A stretch of 64,000 bases of DNA from Halobellus inordinatus. Lineage in GTDB: Archaea; Halobacteriota; Halobacteria; Halobacteriales; Haloferacaceae. The position numbers and the translations under genes were made by a program. Shown here one piece after another: positions 34,683-42,906 of the stretch (positions are counted from its first letter, which is position 1; every line of letters begins with the position of its first letter). The notes under the pieces were generated by a model. It was not told where the DNA came from and ran no database searches. It worked only from the letters and a program-made list of their open reading frames with translations. The stretch covers positions 1 to 64,000 of the forward strand of contig NZ_JANHAV010000005.1 of assembly GCF_024464655.1 (NCBI RefSeq), given 5' to 3'.

Positions 34683-35438
34683 GTGCGCGTGGAGTCGCCG
34701 TACGACGTACTTGGAATCGACGCCGACGCCGACGAGGACGAGGTCGTCAGGGCGTATCGCCGGCGAGTCAAAGACGCCCATCCCGACCACGGGGGGTCGC
34801 TCGCGGAGTTCAAACGCGTCCGGCGCGCGTACGAACACATTACTGCCGGTCGAGACCCGTCCACGTTCGATGCGCACCTGGAAAACGGACACGCCGATAC
34901 TGCCCAGTCTGGTGGGGCAGGTGCGGCCGACCGCGAACGGGAATCCGGCGCGTCGGGGACGCAGCCCGGAGCCTCCGGTGCGGAGGAGGAAGAAGACGAC
35001 GAAGACGAGGAACTCGGTCCAACCGTCGAGTACCTGGATTACGAGGTCGTCGAATCGCAGGGCTGGGAGCTGACCGACGAGGACCTCTTCGAGAAGGCCG
35101 AAGCGGCCGACCTCGGCATCGACAGCCACGGCCTGCTCGTCGTCGAACCCCAAGAGACCCTACTGGAAGCCGCCGAACGGTACGGCTTCTCGTGGCCCTA
35201 CGCCTGCCGGGGCGGCGCGTGCGCGAACTGCGCTGTCGCCGTCGTCGAGGGCGAACTCGAGATGCCGGTGAGCACCGTCCTGACTGACGAGATGAAAGAA
35301 CGGGGGATCCGCCTCTCCTGTATCGGCGAACCGGTCACCGACGATCTGAAAGTCGTCTTCAACATCGAGCGGCTACCCGGCCTCGCCGAGCTCCGACTGC
35401 CCGCAGAGCAGTTCGACAACGCGCGGGCGGACGACTGA
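34683..35438 (+). CDS. J-domain/2Fe-2S ferredoxin fusion
   Basis: The 251-residue protein starts with a J-domain (YDVLGID, then the H-P-D motif near residue 33) that would stimulate DnaK. After an acidic linker it has a plant-type ferredoxin with C-R-G-G-A-C-A-N-C and a later Cys in L-S-C-I-G-E, four ligands for a 2Fe-2S cluster. The pairing is known in haloarchaea and may serve iron-sulfur cluster delivery or electron transfer to a chaperone partner. The start is GTG (34683), with a second GTG six bases on. Confidence 0.8.
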   Translation: MRVESPYDVLGIDADADEDEVVRAYRRRVKDAHPDHGGSLAEFKRVRRAYEHITAGRDPSTFDAHLENGHADTAQSGGAGAADRERESGASGTQPGASGAEEEEDDEDEELGPTVEYLDYEVVESQGWELTDEDLFEKAEAADLGIDSHGLLVVEPQETLLEAAERYGFSWPYACRGGACANCAVAVVEGELEMPVSTVLTDEMKERGIRLSCIGEPVTDDLKVVFNIERLPGLAELRLPAEQFDNARADD

Positions 35439-35441
35439 TAG

Positions 35442-35515
35442 TGATTACTCTCACTGTTGACCGCCGAGCGCCACTCCCGGTGGCGATGGTCGGTGGTAAG
35501 AGACGAGAGTAATCA
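35442..35515. repeat. 74-base nested inverted repeat between ferredoxin and CBS genes
   Basis: TGATTACTCTC (35442-35452) and GAGAGTAATCA (35505-35515) pair perfectly, enclosing a second perfect stem CGCCAC-TCCCG-GTGGCG. It directly follows the ferredoxin gene. It may be its terminator, a control element of the CBS gene, or a small structured RNA. Confidence 0.45.
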
Positions 35516-35689
35516 TTATGAGGCTGATCGGATCGAGCGAGACGGTCGAATCGGTCACGGCGATCTCGTCGGGACTCGAAACCGCGGGCAGTCGAGCTAT
35601 TTCGGGTGTCGCTGCTACCAGTCGGCTGGGAACGGGACGAAGTTTCAAGACAGCAGCCGGCGTACGACCAACTGGAGGCTACTCCGACT

Positions 35690-36829
35690 ATGGATATTAC
35701 TGATATTGCCACTCCTGATTTCGTCGAGGTCGACGCCGACAAGCGCTTAGGGAAGATTCGTGCCATCTTCGAGCGGGAAAACCCCCGCGGAATTGTCGTC
35801 ACGGAGGATGGCGACTACGTCGGCGTGATCGGCGAAAAACAGCTCGTACGTTCCCGGATGGAAGACGATACGAAGGCCTCCGTCGTTATGAAGTCCGCGC
35901 CCCGCGTCGACCGCCACGAGGACGTCCGGGAAGTCGCACGGATGCTCGTCGAAGGCGACGTCAAGGTCGCGCCCGTCTTCGAGGGCGAGAAGCTCTACGG
36001 CATCGTCGCCAGCGACGCGATCCTCGAAGCCGTCATCGACAGCCTCGATGCGATCAGCGTCGACGACATCTACACCGAGGACGTCGTCAGCGTCGGCGAG
36101 AAGTCCCACGTGGGACAGGCGATCAACAAACTCCGGGAGCACGGAATCTCGCGACTCCCCGTCGTCGACGAGGACTCCGGCAAACTCGCCGGTATCGTGA
36201 CCACCCACGACCTCGTCGAGTTCGTCGTCCGCGACGACAGCCGACAGGGTCGCGGCGACCGGCGCGGCGATCTCGACCGGATGCTCGATCTGCCCGTGTA
36301 CGACCTGATGTCCTCGCCGGTCGTCACGACGACGCCCGCAGAGAGCGTCGACGAGGCGGTCGAACGGATGTTCGAAAACGACATCTCCGGGCTCGTCGTG
36401 ACTGCGGACGACCAGCTGATCCAGGGGATCGTCACGAAGACGGACGTCCTCCGGGCGCTCACCTTCACCGAAGAAGAGAGTATGGACGTCCAGATCACGA
36501 ACGTCAGCCTGCTGGAGACGCTCTCCCGTCAGGAGATCGTAGAGTCGATCACCACCGTGGTCGACAAGTACCAGCAGATGCAGGTCTTCCACGCGCACGT
36601 CCGCTTCCACGAGCACAAAGAGAAGCTCCGCGGCACGCCGCTCATCCAGTGTCAGATCCGCCTGCGGACCAGCCACGGACAGGTCGCCGGCAGCGGTGAG
36701 GGCTACGGCGCAGAGCACGCCTTCCACGTCGCACTCGACAAGCTCGAACGCAACGTCTTAGAGCTGAAGGGCCTCAACGCCGACGAGAAGTACCGCGGAC
36801 AGCTCATCCGGAAGCTCGGCGAACTGTAA
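35690..36829 (+). CDS. Four-CBS protein with ribosome-hibernation-like C-terminus
   Basis: The 379-residue protein has four CBS repeats (two Bateman modules), recognised by recurrent patterns such as G-I-V-V-T-E-D-G-D-Y-V-G-V-I and I-S-R-L-P-V-V-D-E. They usually bind adenine nucleotides. The last 90 residues (strands such as FHAHVRFHEHKEKLR, then HAFHVALDKLERNVLELK) resemble the HPF/RaiA fold that silences ribosomes. A nucleotide-controlled hibernation factor would fit. A GGAGG lies 12 bases before the chosen ATG. Confidence 0.7.
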   Translation: MDITDIATPDFVEVDADKRLGKIRAIFERENPRGIVVTEDGDYVGVIGEKQLVRSRMEDDTKASVVMKSAPRVDRHEDVREVARMLVEGDVKVAPVFEGEKLYGIVASDAILEAVIDSLDAISVDDIYTEDVVSVGEKSHVGQAINKLREHGISRLPVVDEDSGKLAGIVTTHDLVEFVVRDDSRQGRGDRRGDLDRMLDLPVYDLMSSPVVTTTPAESVDEAVERMFENDISGLVVTADDQLIQGIVTKTDVLRALTFTEEESMDVQITNVSLLETLSRQEIVESITTVVDKYQQMQVFHAHVRFHEHKEKLRGTPLIQCQIRLRTSHGQVAGSGEGYGAEHAFHVALDKLERNVLELKGLNADEKYRGQLIRKLGEL

Positions 36830-36856
36830 CCGGCTCTCCCCGCCTTTTTCGACTGC

Positions 36857-37552
36857 CTACAGTTCGACAGCCGACAGGCCGTCACCGGTGATCTCGAAGG
36901 TCGCAGACTCGCCGGCGGGCTTCGCGCGATGCTTTTCCAGCGTCGCTCGGCGATTCCCGCCGCGGAACCGTTCGAGTCGCACGACTGCGCCGGTCCAGTG
37001 TTCCAGCGTGTGACCCCCGAGCGCCCTCGTGCGGTCGCTGTCGGGGTCGGTGAACACCTGATTCGTGATGGCCACCGCGAGGTCGTGCTTTCGCGCAAGC
37101 GAGAGCAGATGCGTCACCTGTCGGGCGACGCGGCGGAGCGATTCGCCGGCGTCGCCGTCGCCGGTCCGTTCGAGCCGGTAAAAGCCGGTGGCGCTGTCGA
37201 GGACGATCAACTCCGCGCGCTCGGCGAACCCCTCGGCGTCGCGGACGGCTTCCTCCTGCTCTTCGAAGTCGTGGGCCTCCGAGACGATGAGCCGGGAGGT
37301 GACGTCTTCGACCGTTTGCCCCTCGTCGGACGCGGCCTCCGCGAGCTGTCGGAAACGATCGACTGAGAGCCCCTCGGTGTCGATATAGACGGCCGTTCCG
37401 CCGTCGGCCGCGACGTTGACGGCTGCAGAGAGCGCGACGTTTGTCTTCCCCGCGGCCGGCGGGCCGTAGAGTTGCGTGACGGTGCCGCGCTCGAGGCCGC
37501 CCCCCAGCAGGTCGTCGAGCGCTCGGCACCCCGTGGTGAGTGCGTCGGACAC
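36857..37552 (-). CDS. radB: RadB, RecA-family recombination mediator
   Basis: The 231-residue protein has a RecA-type ATPase core: Walker A G-P-P-A-A-G-K-T, a Walker B-like strand L-I-V-L-D-S-A-T and the loop I-T-N-Q-V-F-T-D. It lacks the N-terminal DNA-binding domain of RadA, as RadB proteins do. I took the GTG at 37552, just before S-D-A-L-T-T-G-C, which gives the usual length. RadB helps load RadA in homologous recombination. It lies opposite a RuvC-like gene, about 140 bases apart, and they may share a promoter region. Confidence 0.85.
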   Translation of the reverse strand: MSDALTTGCRALDDLLGGGLERGTVTQLYGPPAAGKTNVALSAAVNVAADGGTAVYIDTEGLSVDRFRQLAEAASDEGQTVEDVTSRLIVSEAHDFEEQEEAVRDAEGFAERAELIVLDSATGFYRLERTGDGDAGESLRRVARQVTHLLSLARKHDLAVAITNQVFTDPDSDRTRALGGHTLEHWTGAVVRLERFRGGNRRATLEKHRAKPAGESATFEITGDGLSAVEL

Positions 37553-37694
37553 GCCGGAGTCTCGGGCGGCTTCGGCGAAAAACTCCCCGGTCCCGCGCTC
37601 TGCAGTGCCGCCCGACCCAACCACCCGTCGCACCGCGCCGGCCAGCCCTCACAGGCACGACACCTTTTATACCGAGACGCCGAAAAACCGCGCA

Positions 37695-38504
37695 GTGATC
37701 GTCGTCGCCACCGACGACTTCGAACTCTATCACGACGTCGTCGACGAACTACGGGATCGCAGGGTGACGTTCACCACCCAGACGCCGAGCGAAGCGCTTC
37801 CCGAGCGCGCTCGGGTGGTGATCCGGTCGCCAGACGACGACCTTACGCTTCCGGCAGGCGTCGACTCGGTGATCGCGACGCCCGAGGAGGCCCGTCGCGC
37901 GGTCGAAGAGGCGGTTTCGATTCTCCGTGGGGGCGGCGGCCGAACGATCGTCGGGGTCGATCCCGGAACGCGCCCGGGAATTGCCGTGCTCCACGGCGAC
38001 ACGGTCGTCTCCGCGTTCCAAGTCCCACTCGCTGACGCTGTCGAGACCATTCGGAGGGAGATCGGCGACGCGCCCGACCCGCTCGTCCGCGTCGGCGACG
38101 GCGCGCGACTCCAGGGCTCGCAGTTGATCAACGACCTCGACGACGTGACCGTCGAACTCGTCGACGAGACCGGTACGACGCCGTATCTCGGGACCGGCGC
38201 GCGCGGGATGGGCGACGTCCTCGCCGCGGTCAACATCGCGCGGCTCTCGGGCGAGGAGCGGGAGTCAAGAGAGATCGAACCGACAGCGGGCGAACTCCAG
38301 CGCATCAAGGACCGCTCGCGCCAGCAGTCTGCCGACGGGCGAACGATCGACGAAGGGCTCGCTCGGCGCGTCGCCGCCGGCGAACTTACAGTCAGCGAGG
38401 CGCTCGCGACGCACCGCGAGCGCGACGCAGACGACGGGGACGAGGACGAGAACGAGATCGAAGACGAAAAATCGCGAGAGCAGCCACGCAGCGACAGTAA
38501 TTGA
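37695..38504 (+). CDS. RuvC-like (RNase H-fold) predicted nuclease
   Basis: The 269-residue protein starts at GTG and contains I-V-G-V-D-P-G-T-R-P-G-I-A near residue 86, the first catalytic strand of RuvC/RNase H-fold nucleases. A further region, G-A-R-G-M-G-D-V-L-A-A-V-N-I-A, may supply the last acidic residue. It ends with a long acidic tail. This archaeal family is predicted to act on branched DNA; its place beside radB supports a repair role. Confidence 0.65.
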   Translation: MIVVATDDFELYHDVVDELRDRRVTFTTQTPSEALPERARVVIRSPDDDLTLPAGVDSVIATPEEARRAVEEAVSILRGGGGRTIVGVDPGTRPGIAVLHGDTVVSAFQVPLADAVETIRREIGDAPDPLVRVGDGARLQGSQLINDLDDVTVELVDETGTTPYLGTGARGMGDVLAAVNIARLSGEERESREIEPTAGELQRIKDRSRQQSADGRTIDEGLARRVAAGELTVSEALATHRERDADDGDEDENEIEDEKSREQPRSDSN

Positions 38505-38515
38505 GGCCGAGCCGG

Positions 38516-39952
38516 TTACTCCGCGTCCCGGACGGCGTCCTCGGCGCGCCGCATCACCTCGCGGACGGGGAGGTCGGTCGCCTCGGTGACCGCGAGCGCG
38601 TCGTCGTACTCCGCGCTGTAGTCGTAGATCTCGCCGTCCGCGTCGGCCGCGACCTTGACGGCGACCTCGTAGCGTTCGCCGTCGACGTCCAGCGTCGCCG
38701 TGCGGAACTCGCGGGATGCGACCCAGCGGTGTCCGGCCCCGTGCTCGCGAACTCCGAGCGTTCCGGTCTCGACTGCGAGGCGGTGGGCGACGCGCTCGGC
38801 GTCCTCGGGCTTGACGATCACTTTTACCAGATGGCCCGGCCGCGACTTCTTCATCGTCGCCGGCAGGATGCTCACGTCGCGTGCGCCGGCTTCCTGCAGC
38901 GTCTCCTGGAGGCTCCCGAGCAGTTCGGGCGCGACGTCGTCGAGGTTCGTCTCCAAGACGGTGATCTCGTCGCGGACGAGCCGTTCGCCGCCGTCGCCGA
39001 CGATCGCACGGAGGACGTTCGGCCGGTCCGGGAAGTCGTACCCGCCTGCCCCGTAGCCCGCGGCGTCGACGTCCAGCGTCGGCAGCGTGTCGACGCCCTC
39101 GGCGATGTGCGCGAGAATCGCCGCGCCCGTGGGCGTCAGCAGTTCCGCGTCGACTGGGCCGCCGCGGAGCGACCAGTCGGCGTCGGCCGCGATCTCGACG
39201 ACGGCGGGCGCGGGGATCGGATATTCGCCGTGTGCCATCCCCTGCGTCCCGTCGCCGGTCGAGAGCGGCGTCGTGACCACGCGCTCGACGCCGAGGTCGT
39301 CGAGCAGGAGCGCGACGCCGACGACGTCCGCGATGGCGTCGTCTGCGCCGACCTCGTGGAAGTGGGTGTCTTCGAGATCGGTGTCGTGGACCGTGGCCTC
39401 GGCTTCCCCGAGTCGGCGGAAGATGGCCGTCGCGTCCGCCTCGACGCTCGCGGGGAGCCCCATCGCCTCGACGAGTTCGACGACCTCGGCGTAGGTTCGG
39501 TGCGGCCCGTGGCCCTCGGCAGGGATCTCAGTCGAGTGGTCGTGACCGTGATCGCTGTCGTGGGAGTGGTCGTCGTGGGAGTGATCGTGGTCGTCGTCGT
39601 GGGAATGGCCGTGACTCTCGTCGTGAGAATGTTCGTGTGTGTGGCTATGGGAGTGGCCGTGAGAGTGGCCGTGGTTGTGAGCGCCGTTGTCGTGACCGTC
39701 CTCGTCGTGACCGTCCTCGCTCTGGTCGTGATCGTGACCGTGATCGTCGGACGCCGACTCGTCCTCGTCGAGTAACACCCGGACCCGCGTCGCGGCGATC
39801 CCGTTTTTGTCGACGGTGTCGATGTCGTACCGAATGCCGAGCGCGTCCTCGACAGGAGCGAGAACGTCGGGGTCCGCACCGGCCGCCAGCAGCGCCGCGA
39901 GCAGCATATCGCCGCTGGCTCCCATCCGGCCGTCGAAGGCGAGTGTACGCAT
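38516..39952 (-). CDS. larC: LarC-like nickel insertion protein with long His-rich linker
   Basis: The protein begins MRTLAFDGRMGASGDMLLAA, the hallmark of LarC, which inserts nickel into the pincer cofactor of lactate racemase. Typical segments are T-H-F-H-E-V-G-A-D-D-A-I-A-D and E-T-N-L-D-D-V. Between the N-domain and the rest lies a His/Asp linker of about 75 residues (39.53-39.77 kb) that could store nickel. The start at 39952 fits the family. No larA, larB or larE is visible in this window. Confidence 0.85.
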   Translation of the reverse strand: MRTLAFDGRMGASGDMLLAALLAAGADPDVLAPVEDALGIRYDIDTVDKNGIAATRVRVLLDEDESASDDHGHDHDQSEDGHDEDGHDNGAHNHGHSHGHSHSHTHEHSHDESHGHSHDDDHDHSHDDHSHDSDHGHDHSTEIPAEGHGPHRTYAEVVELVEAMGLPASVEADATAIFRRLGEAEATVHDTDLEDTHFHEVGADDAIADVVGVALLLDDLGVERVVTTPLSTGDGTQGMAHGEYPIPAPAVVEIAADADWSLRGGPVDAELLTPTGAAILAHIAEGVDTLPTLDVDAAGYGAGGYDFPDRPNVLRAIVGDGGERLVRDEITVLETNLDDVAPELLGSLQETLQEAGARDVSILPATMKKSRPGHLVKVIVKPEDAERVAHRLAVETGTLGVREHGAGHRWVASREFRTATLDVDGERYEVAVKVAADADGEIYDYSAEYDDALAVTEATDLPVREVMRRAEDAVRDAE

Positions 39953-40141
39953 ACTCGATCCCTCGCTGTGCGGCGGCAAAGATCCACGCATCGATGCCGC
40001 GGTCGGTAAGGATTTGTACCCCCGAAGCCAACATTGTCATAGAGTGTCACGGGACGGGTTCGGTCCCCGTACTGGAGGTATCAGGGAAGGACTTAACCGG
40101 AGCCGTGACCGACTGGCGGGACGTATCCCCGCGACCCAATC

Positions 40142-42367
40142 ATGAACGAAGTTCAACTCGAAGTGGCGAAGGCGTACCCGAACGACTCGGGCCGCGGCAT
40201 CGCCCGTCTCGACCCGGACACGCTGCTCCATCTCAAGCTCTCTCCGGGCGACATCATCGAAATCGAGGGCGCCGAGACCACCGCGGCGAAGGTGTGGCGC
40301 GCGGACCGGCAGGACTGGAACACCGACACGGTCCGTATCGACGGCTTCACGCGGCAGAACGCCGACGTCAGCATCGGCGAGCGCGTGACGATCCGAAAAG
40401 CCGAGGAGACGAAAGCCGACAAGCTCGTCCTCGCGCCGCCCGAGGAAGCGAGCGTGCAGTTCGGCTCCGACGCGGCCGGGATGGTCAAACGGCAGATCCT
40501 CAAGCGGCCGGTCGTCGAGCGCGACATCGTGCCCGTGATGTCGTCGACGAATCATCCATTTATGCGATCGCCGGGGCAGGCGATCCCGCTCATCGCCGTC
40601 GAAACCGAGCCCGACGGCGTCTGTCTCGTGACCGAAGACACGGAAGTCGAACTCCGCGAGGAGCCCATCTCGGGCTTCGAGAAGACCGGCGGCGGGATCA
40701 CCTACGAGGACATCGGCGGCCTCCAAAGTGAGATCCAGCGCGTGCGGGAGATGGTCGAACTCCCGATGAAGCACCCGCAGATCTTCAAAAAGCTGGGGAT
40801 CGAGCCGCCGCAGGGGGTGCTGCTCCACGGGCCGCCGGGGACCGGCAAGACGCTGCTGGCGAAGGCCGTCGCCAACGAGACCTCCGCCAGTTTCTTCTCT
40901 ATCGCGGGGCCGGAGATCATCTCGAAGTACTACGGAGAGTCCGAACAGCAGTTACGCGAGATCTTCGAGGACGCAACCGAGGAGTCGCCCTCGATCATCT
41001 TCATCGACGAGCTCGACTCGATCGCGCCCAAGCGTGAGGACGTGACCGGCGAGGTCGAGCGCCGCGTCGTCGCCCAACTCCTGACGATGATGGACGGCCT
41101 CGAAACCCGCGGCCAGGTCATCGTCATCGCGGCGACGAACCGCGTCGACAGCGTCGACCCGGCGCTCCGTCGACCGGGCCGGTTCGACCGCGAGATCGAG
41201 ATCGGCGTCCCCGACGAGGTCGGCCGGAAGGAGATCCTCCAGATCCACACTCGCGGGATGCCGCTGTCGGACGACGTCTCGCTCGACCACCTCGCCGACG
41301 AGACGCACGGCTTCGTCGGCGCCGACATCGAGTCGCTGACGAAGGAGGCGGCGATGAAGGCGCTTCGGCGCTACCTCCCCGAGATCGACCTCGACGAGGA
41401 GGACATCCCGCCGAGCCTCATCGACCGGATGATCGTCAAACGCCAGGACTTCCAGGGCGCGCTCGCGGACGTCGAACCCTCGGCGATGCGCGAAGTCCTC
41501 GTCGAACTCCCGAAAGTTTCGTGGGACGACGTCGGCGGGCTCGAAGATCCGAAGCAGACGGTCAAAGAGAGCGTCGAGTGGCCCCTGACGTCCGAAGACA
41601 GATTCGAGCGGATGGGCATCGACCCGCCGAAGGGCGTCCTGCTCTACGGCCCGCCCGGGACCGGCAAGACGCTCATCGCGAAGGCGGTCGCCAACGAGAC
41701 GAACGCGAACTTCATCTCGGTCCGCGGCCCGCAACTGCTCTCGAAGTGGGTCGGCGAGTCCGAGAAGGCCATCCGCCAGACGTTCCGGAAGGCCCGGCAG
41801 GTCAGCCCGACGATCATCTTCTTCGACGAGCTGGACAGCCTCGCGCCCAGCCGCGGCGGGGAGACCGGAAACAACGTCTCCGAACGGGTCGTAAATCAGC
41901 TCCTGACCGAACTCGACGGCCTCGAAGAGAACGGCAACGTGATGGTCATCGGCGCGACCAACCGGCCGGATATGATCGACCCCGCGCTCATCCGCTCGGG
42001 GCGGTTCGACCGCTTGGTCCTCATCGGCCAGCCCGACGAGGAGGGTCGTGAGCAGATCCTCAAGATCCACACCCGCAACTCCCCGCTCGCGCCCGACGTG
42101 AGCCTGCGCGAGATCGCCGAGATCACCGACGGCTACGTCGGCTCCGACCTCGAAACGATCGGCCGCGAGGCCGCGATCGAGGCGCTCCGCGAGGACGGCG
42201 ACGCCGAGGAGATCGAGATGCGGCACTTCCGCAAGGCGATGGAGTCCGTCCGGCCGACGATCACCGACGACCTGATGGAGTACTACGAACAGATGCAGGA
42301 CCAGTTCAAGGGTGGCGGCCGCGAAGGTCTCGGCGAGCGCCGCGACGGCCGGATCGGCTTCCAGTAG
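40142..42367 (+). CDS. cdc48: Cdc48-family AAA+ ATPase
   Basis: The 741-residue protein has a double-psi barrel N-domain ([20 protein letters not shown]) and two AAA+ modules, each with Walker A G-P-P-G-T-G-K-T and Walker B I-I-F-I-D-E or I-I-F-F-D-E. It is a hexameric unfoldase that extracts proteins from complexes and feeds degradation. The C-terminus does not end in HbYX. A TATA-like TTAA about 45 bases upstream may drive it. This is the housekeeping copy, clearly distinct from the island ATPase at 5.7-6.9 kb. Confidence 0.95.
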   Translation: MNEVQLEVAKAYPNDSGRGIARLDPDTLLHLKLSPGDIIEIEGAETTAAKVWRADRQDWNTDTVRIDGFTRQNADVSIGERVTIRKAEETKADKLVLAPPEEASVQFGSDAAGMVKRQILKRPVVERDIVPVMSSTNHPFMRSPGQAIPLIAVETEPDGVCLVTEDTEVELREEPISGFEKTGGGITYEDIGGLQSEIQRVREMVELPMKHPQIFKKLGIEPPQGVLLHGPPGTGKTLLAKAVANETSASFFSIAGPEIISKYYGESEQQLREIFEDATEESPSIIFIDELDSIAPKREDVTGEVERRVVAQLLTMMDGLETRGQVIVIAATNRVDSVDPALRRPGRFDREIEIGVPDEVGRKEILQIHTRGMPLSDDVSLDHLADETHGFVGADIESLTKEAAMKALRRYLPEIDLDEEDIPPSLIDRMIVKRQDFQGALADVEPSAMREVLVELPKVSWDDVGGLEDPKQTVKESVEWPLTSEDRFERMGIDPPKGVLLYGPPGTGKTLIAKAVANETNANFISVRGPQLLSKWVGESEKAIRQTFRKARQVSPTIIFFDELDSLAPSRGGETGNNVSERVVNQLLTELDGLEENGNVMVIGATNRPDMIDPALIRSGRFDRLVLIGQPDEEGREQILKIHTRNSPLAPDVSLREIAEITDGYVGSDLETIGREAAIEALREDGDAEEIEMRHFRKAMESVRPTITDDLMEYYEQMQDQFKGGGREGLGERRDGRIGFQ

Positions 42368-42395
42368 CGCGCTTGCTCTCTTTCCGTCTTCTTCT

Positions 42396-42839
42396 CTAGC
42401 GGACGATCGTCACCGGCACCGGAGACCGGCGGGCGACGTGTTCGGCGACGCTGCCGAGCACCAGCCGCGAGACGCCGCGTCGACCGTGACTCCCGACGAC
42501 GACGTGGTCGACGCCGAGGTCGCGCGCCGTCTCGACGATCGTTGCCGCCGGACGGCCGACCTCGATCTGTGTCTCGATGTCGCCAGTCGTGTCAGCTTCC
42601 ACGCCGTCCGCCGTGAGGAGTTCCCGTCCCTCCGCGAGAATCTCTCCAGCGTCCGCCTTCGCCTCCTGATACCACTCCTCGGAGCCGCTGGGGAGGACGC
42701 CGGCGCTGTAGCCCGCCTGCACGGGGTTGATGACGTGTAGCAACGTCACGTGGGCGTCGCTCCACTCGTCGACGACGAAGCGGAGTGCGTGGCGCGACTG
42801 CGGCGACCCGTCGAGGGGGACGAGCACGTGCCTCGGCAT
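42396..42839 (-). CDS. UspA-type universal stress protein
   Basis: The 147-residue protein begins HVLVPLDGSPQSRHAL and has the ATP-binding motif G-S-H-G-R-R-G-V-S-R-L-V-L-G-S-V (G-2x-G-9x-G-S). It is a single-domain cytoplasmic stress protein that probably binds ATP. It converges with cdc48, 28 bases apart. Confidence 0.9.
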   Translation of the reverse strand: MPRHVLVPLDGSPQSRHALRFVVDEWSDAHVTLLHVINPVQAGYSAGVLPSGSEEWYQEAKADAGEILAEGRELLTADGVEADTTGDIETQIEVGRPAATIVETARDLGVDHVVVGSHGRRGVSRLVLGSVAEHVARRSPVPVTIVR

Positions 42840-42906
42840 AACTGCGGGTAGATTCCCGGGGTATATAAAACGGCCTCTGGCGGCTCGCGATTAGTCCGAC
42901 CGGCGC

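Noticed and set aside
37553-37694. Longer starts for radB and for the RuvC-like gene that would make them overlap
   Set aside because: The extra residues show no family likeness. The GTG starts give usual lengths and leave a promoter-sized gap.
38501-39775. Long plus-strand frame of 424 codons
   Set aside because: It is the antisense of larC; its Val-rich tail is the complement of the His-rich linker.
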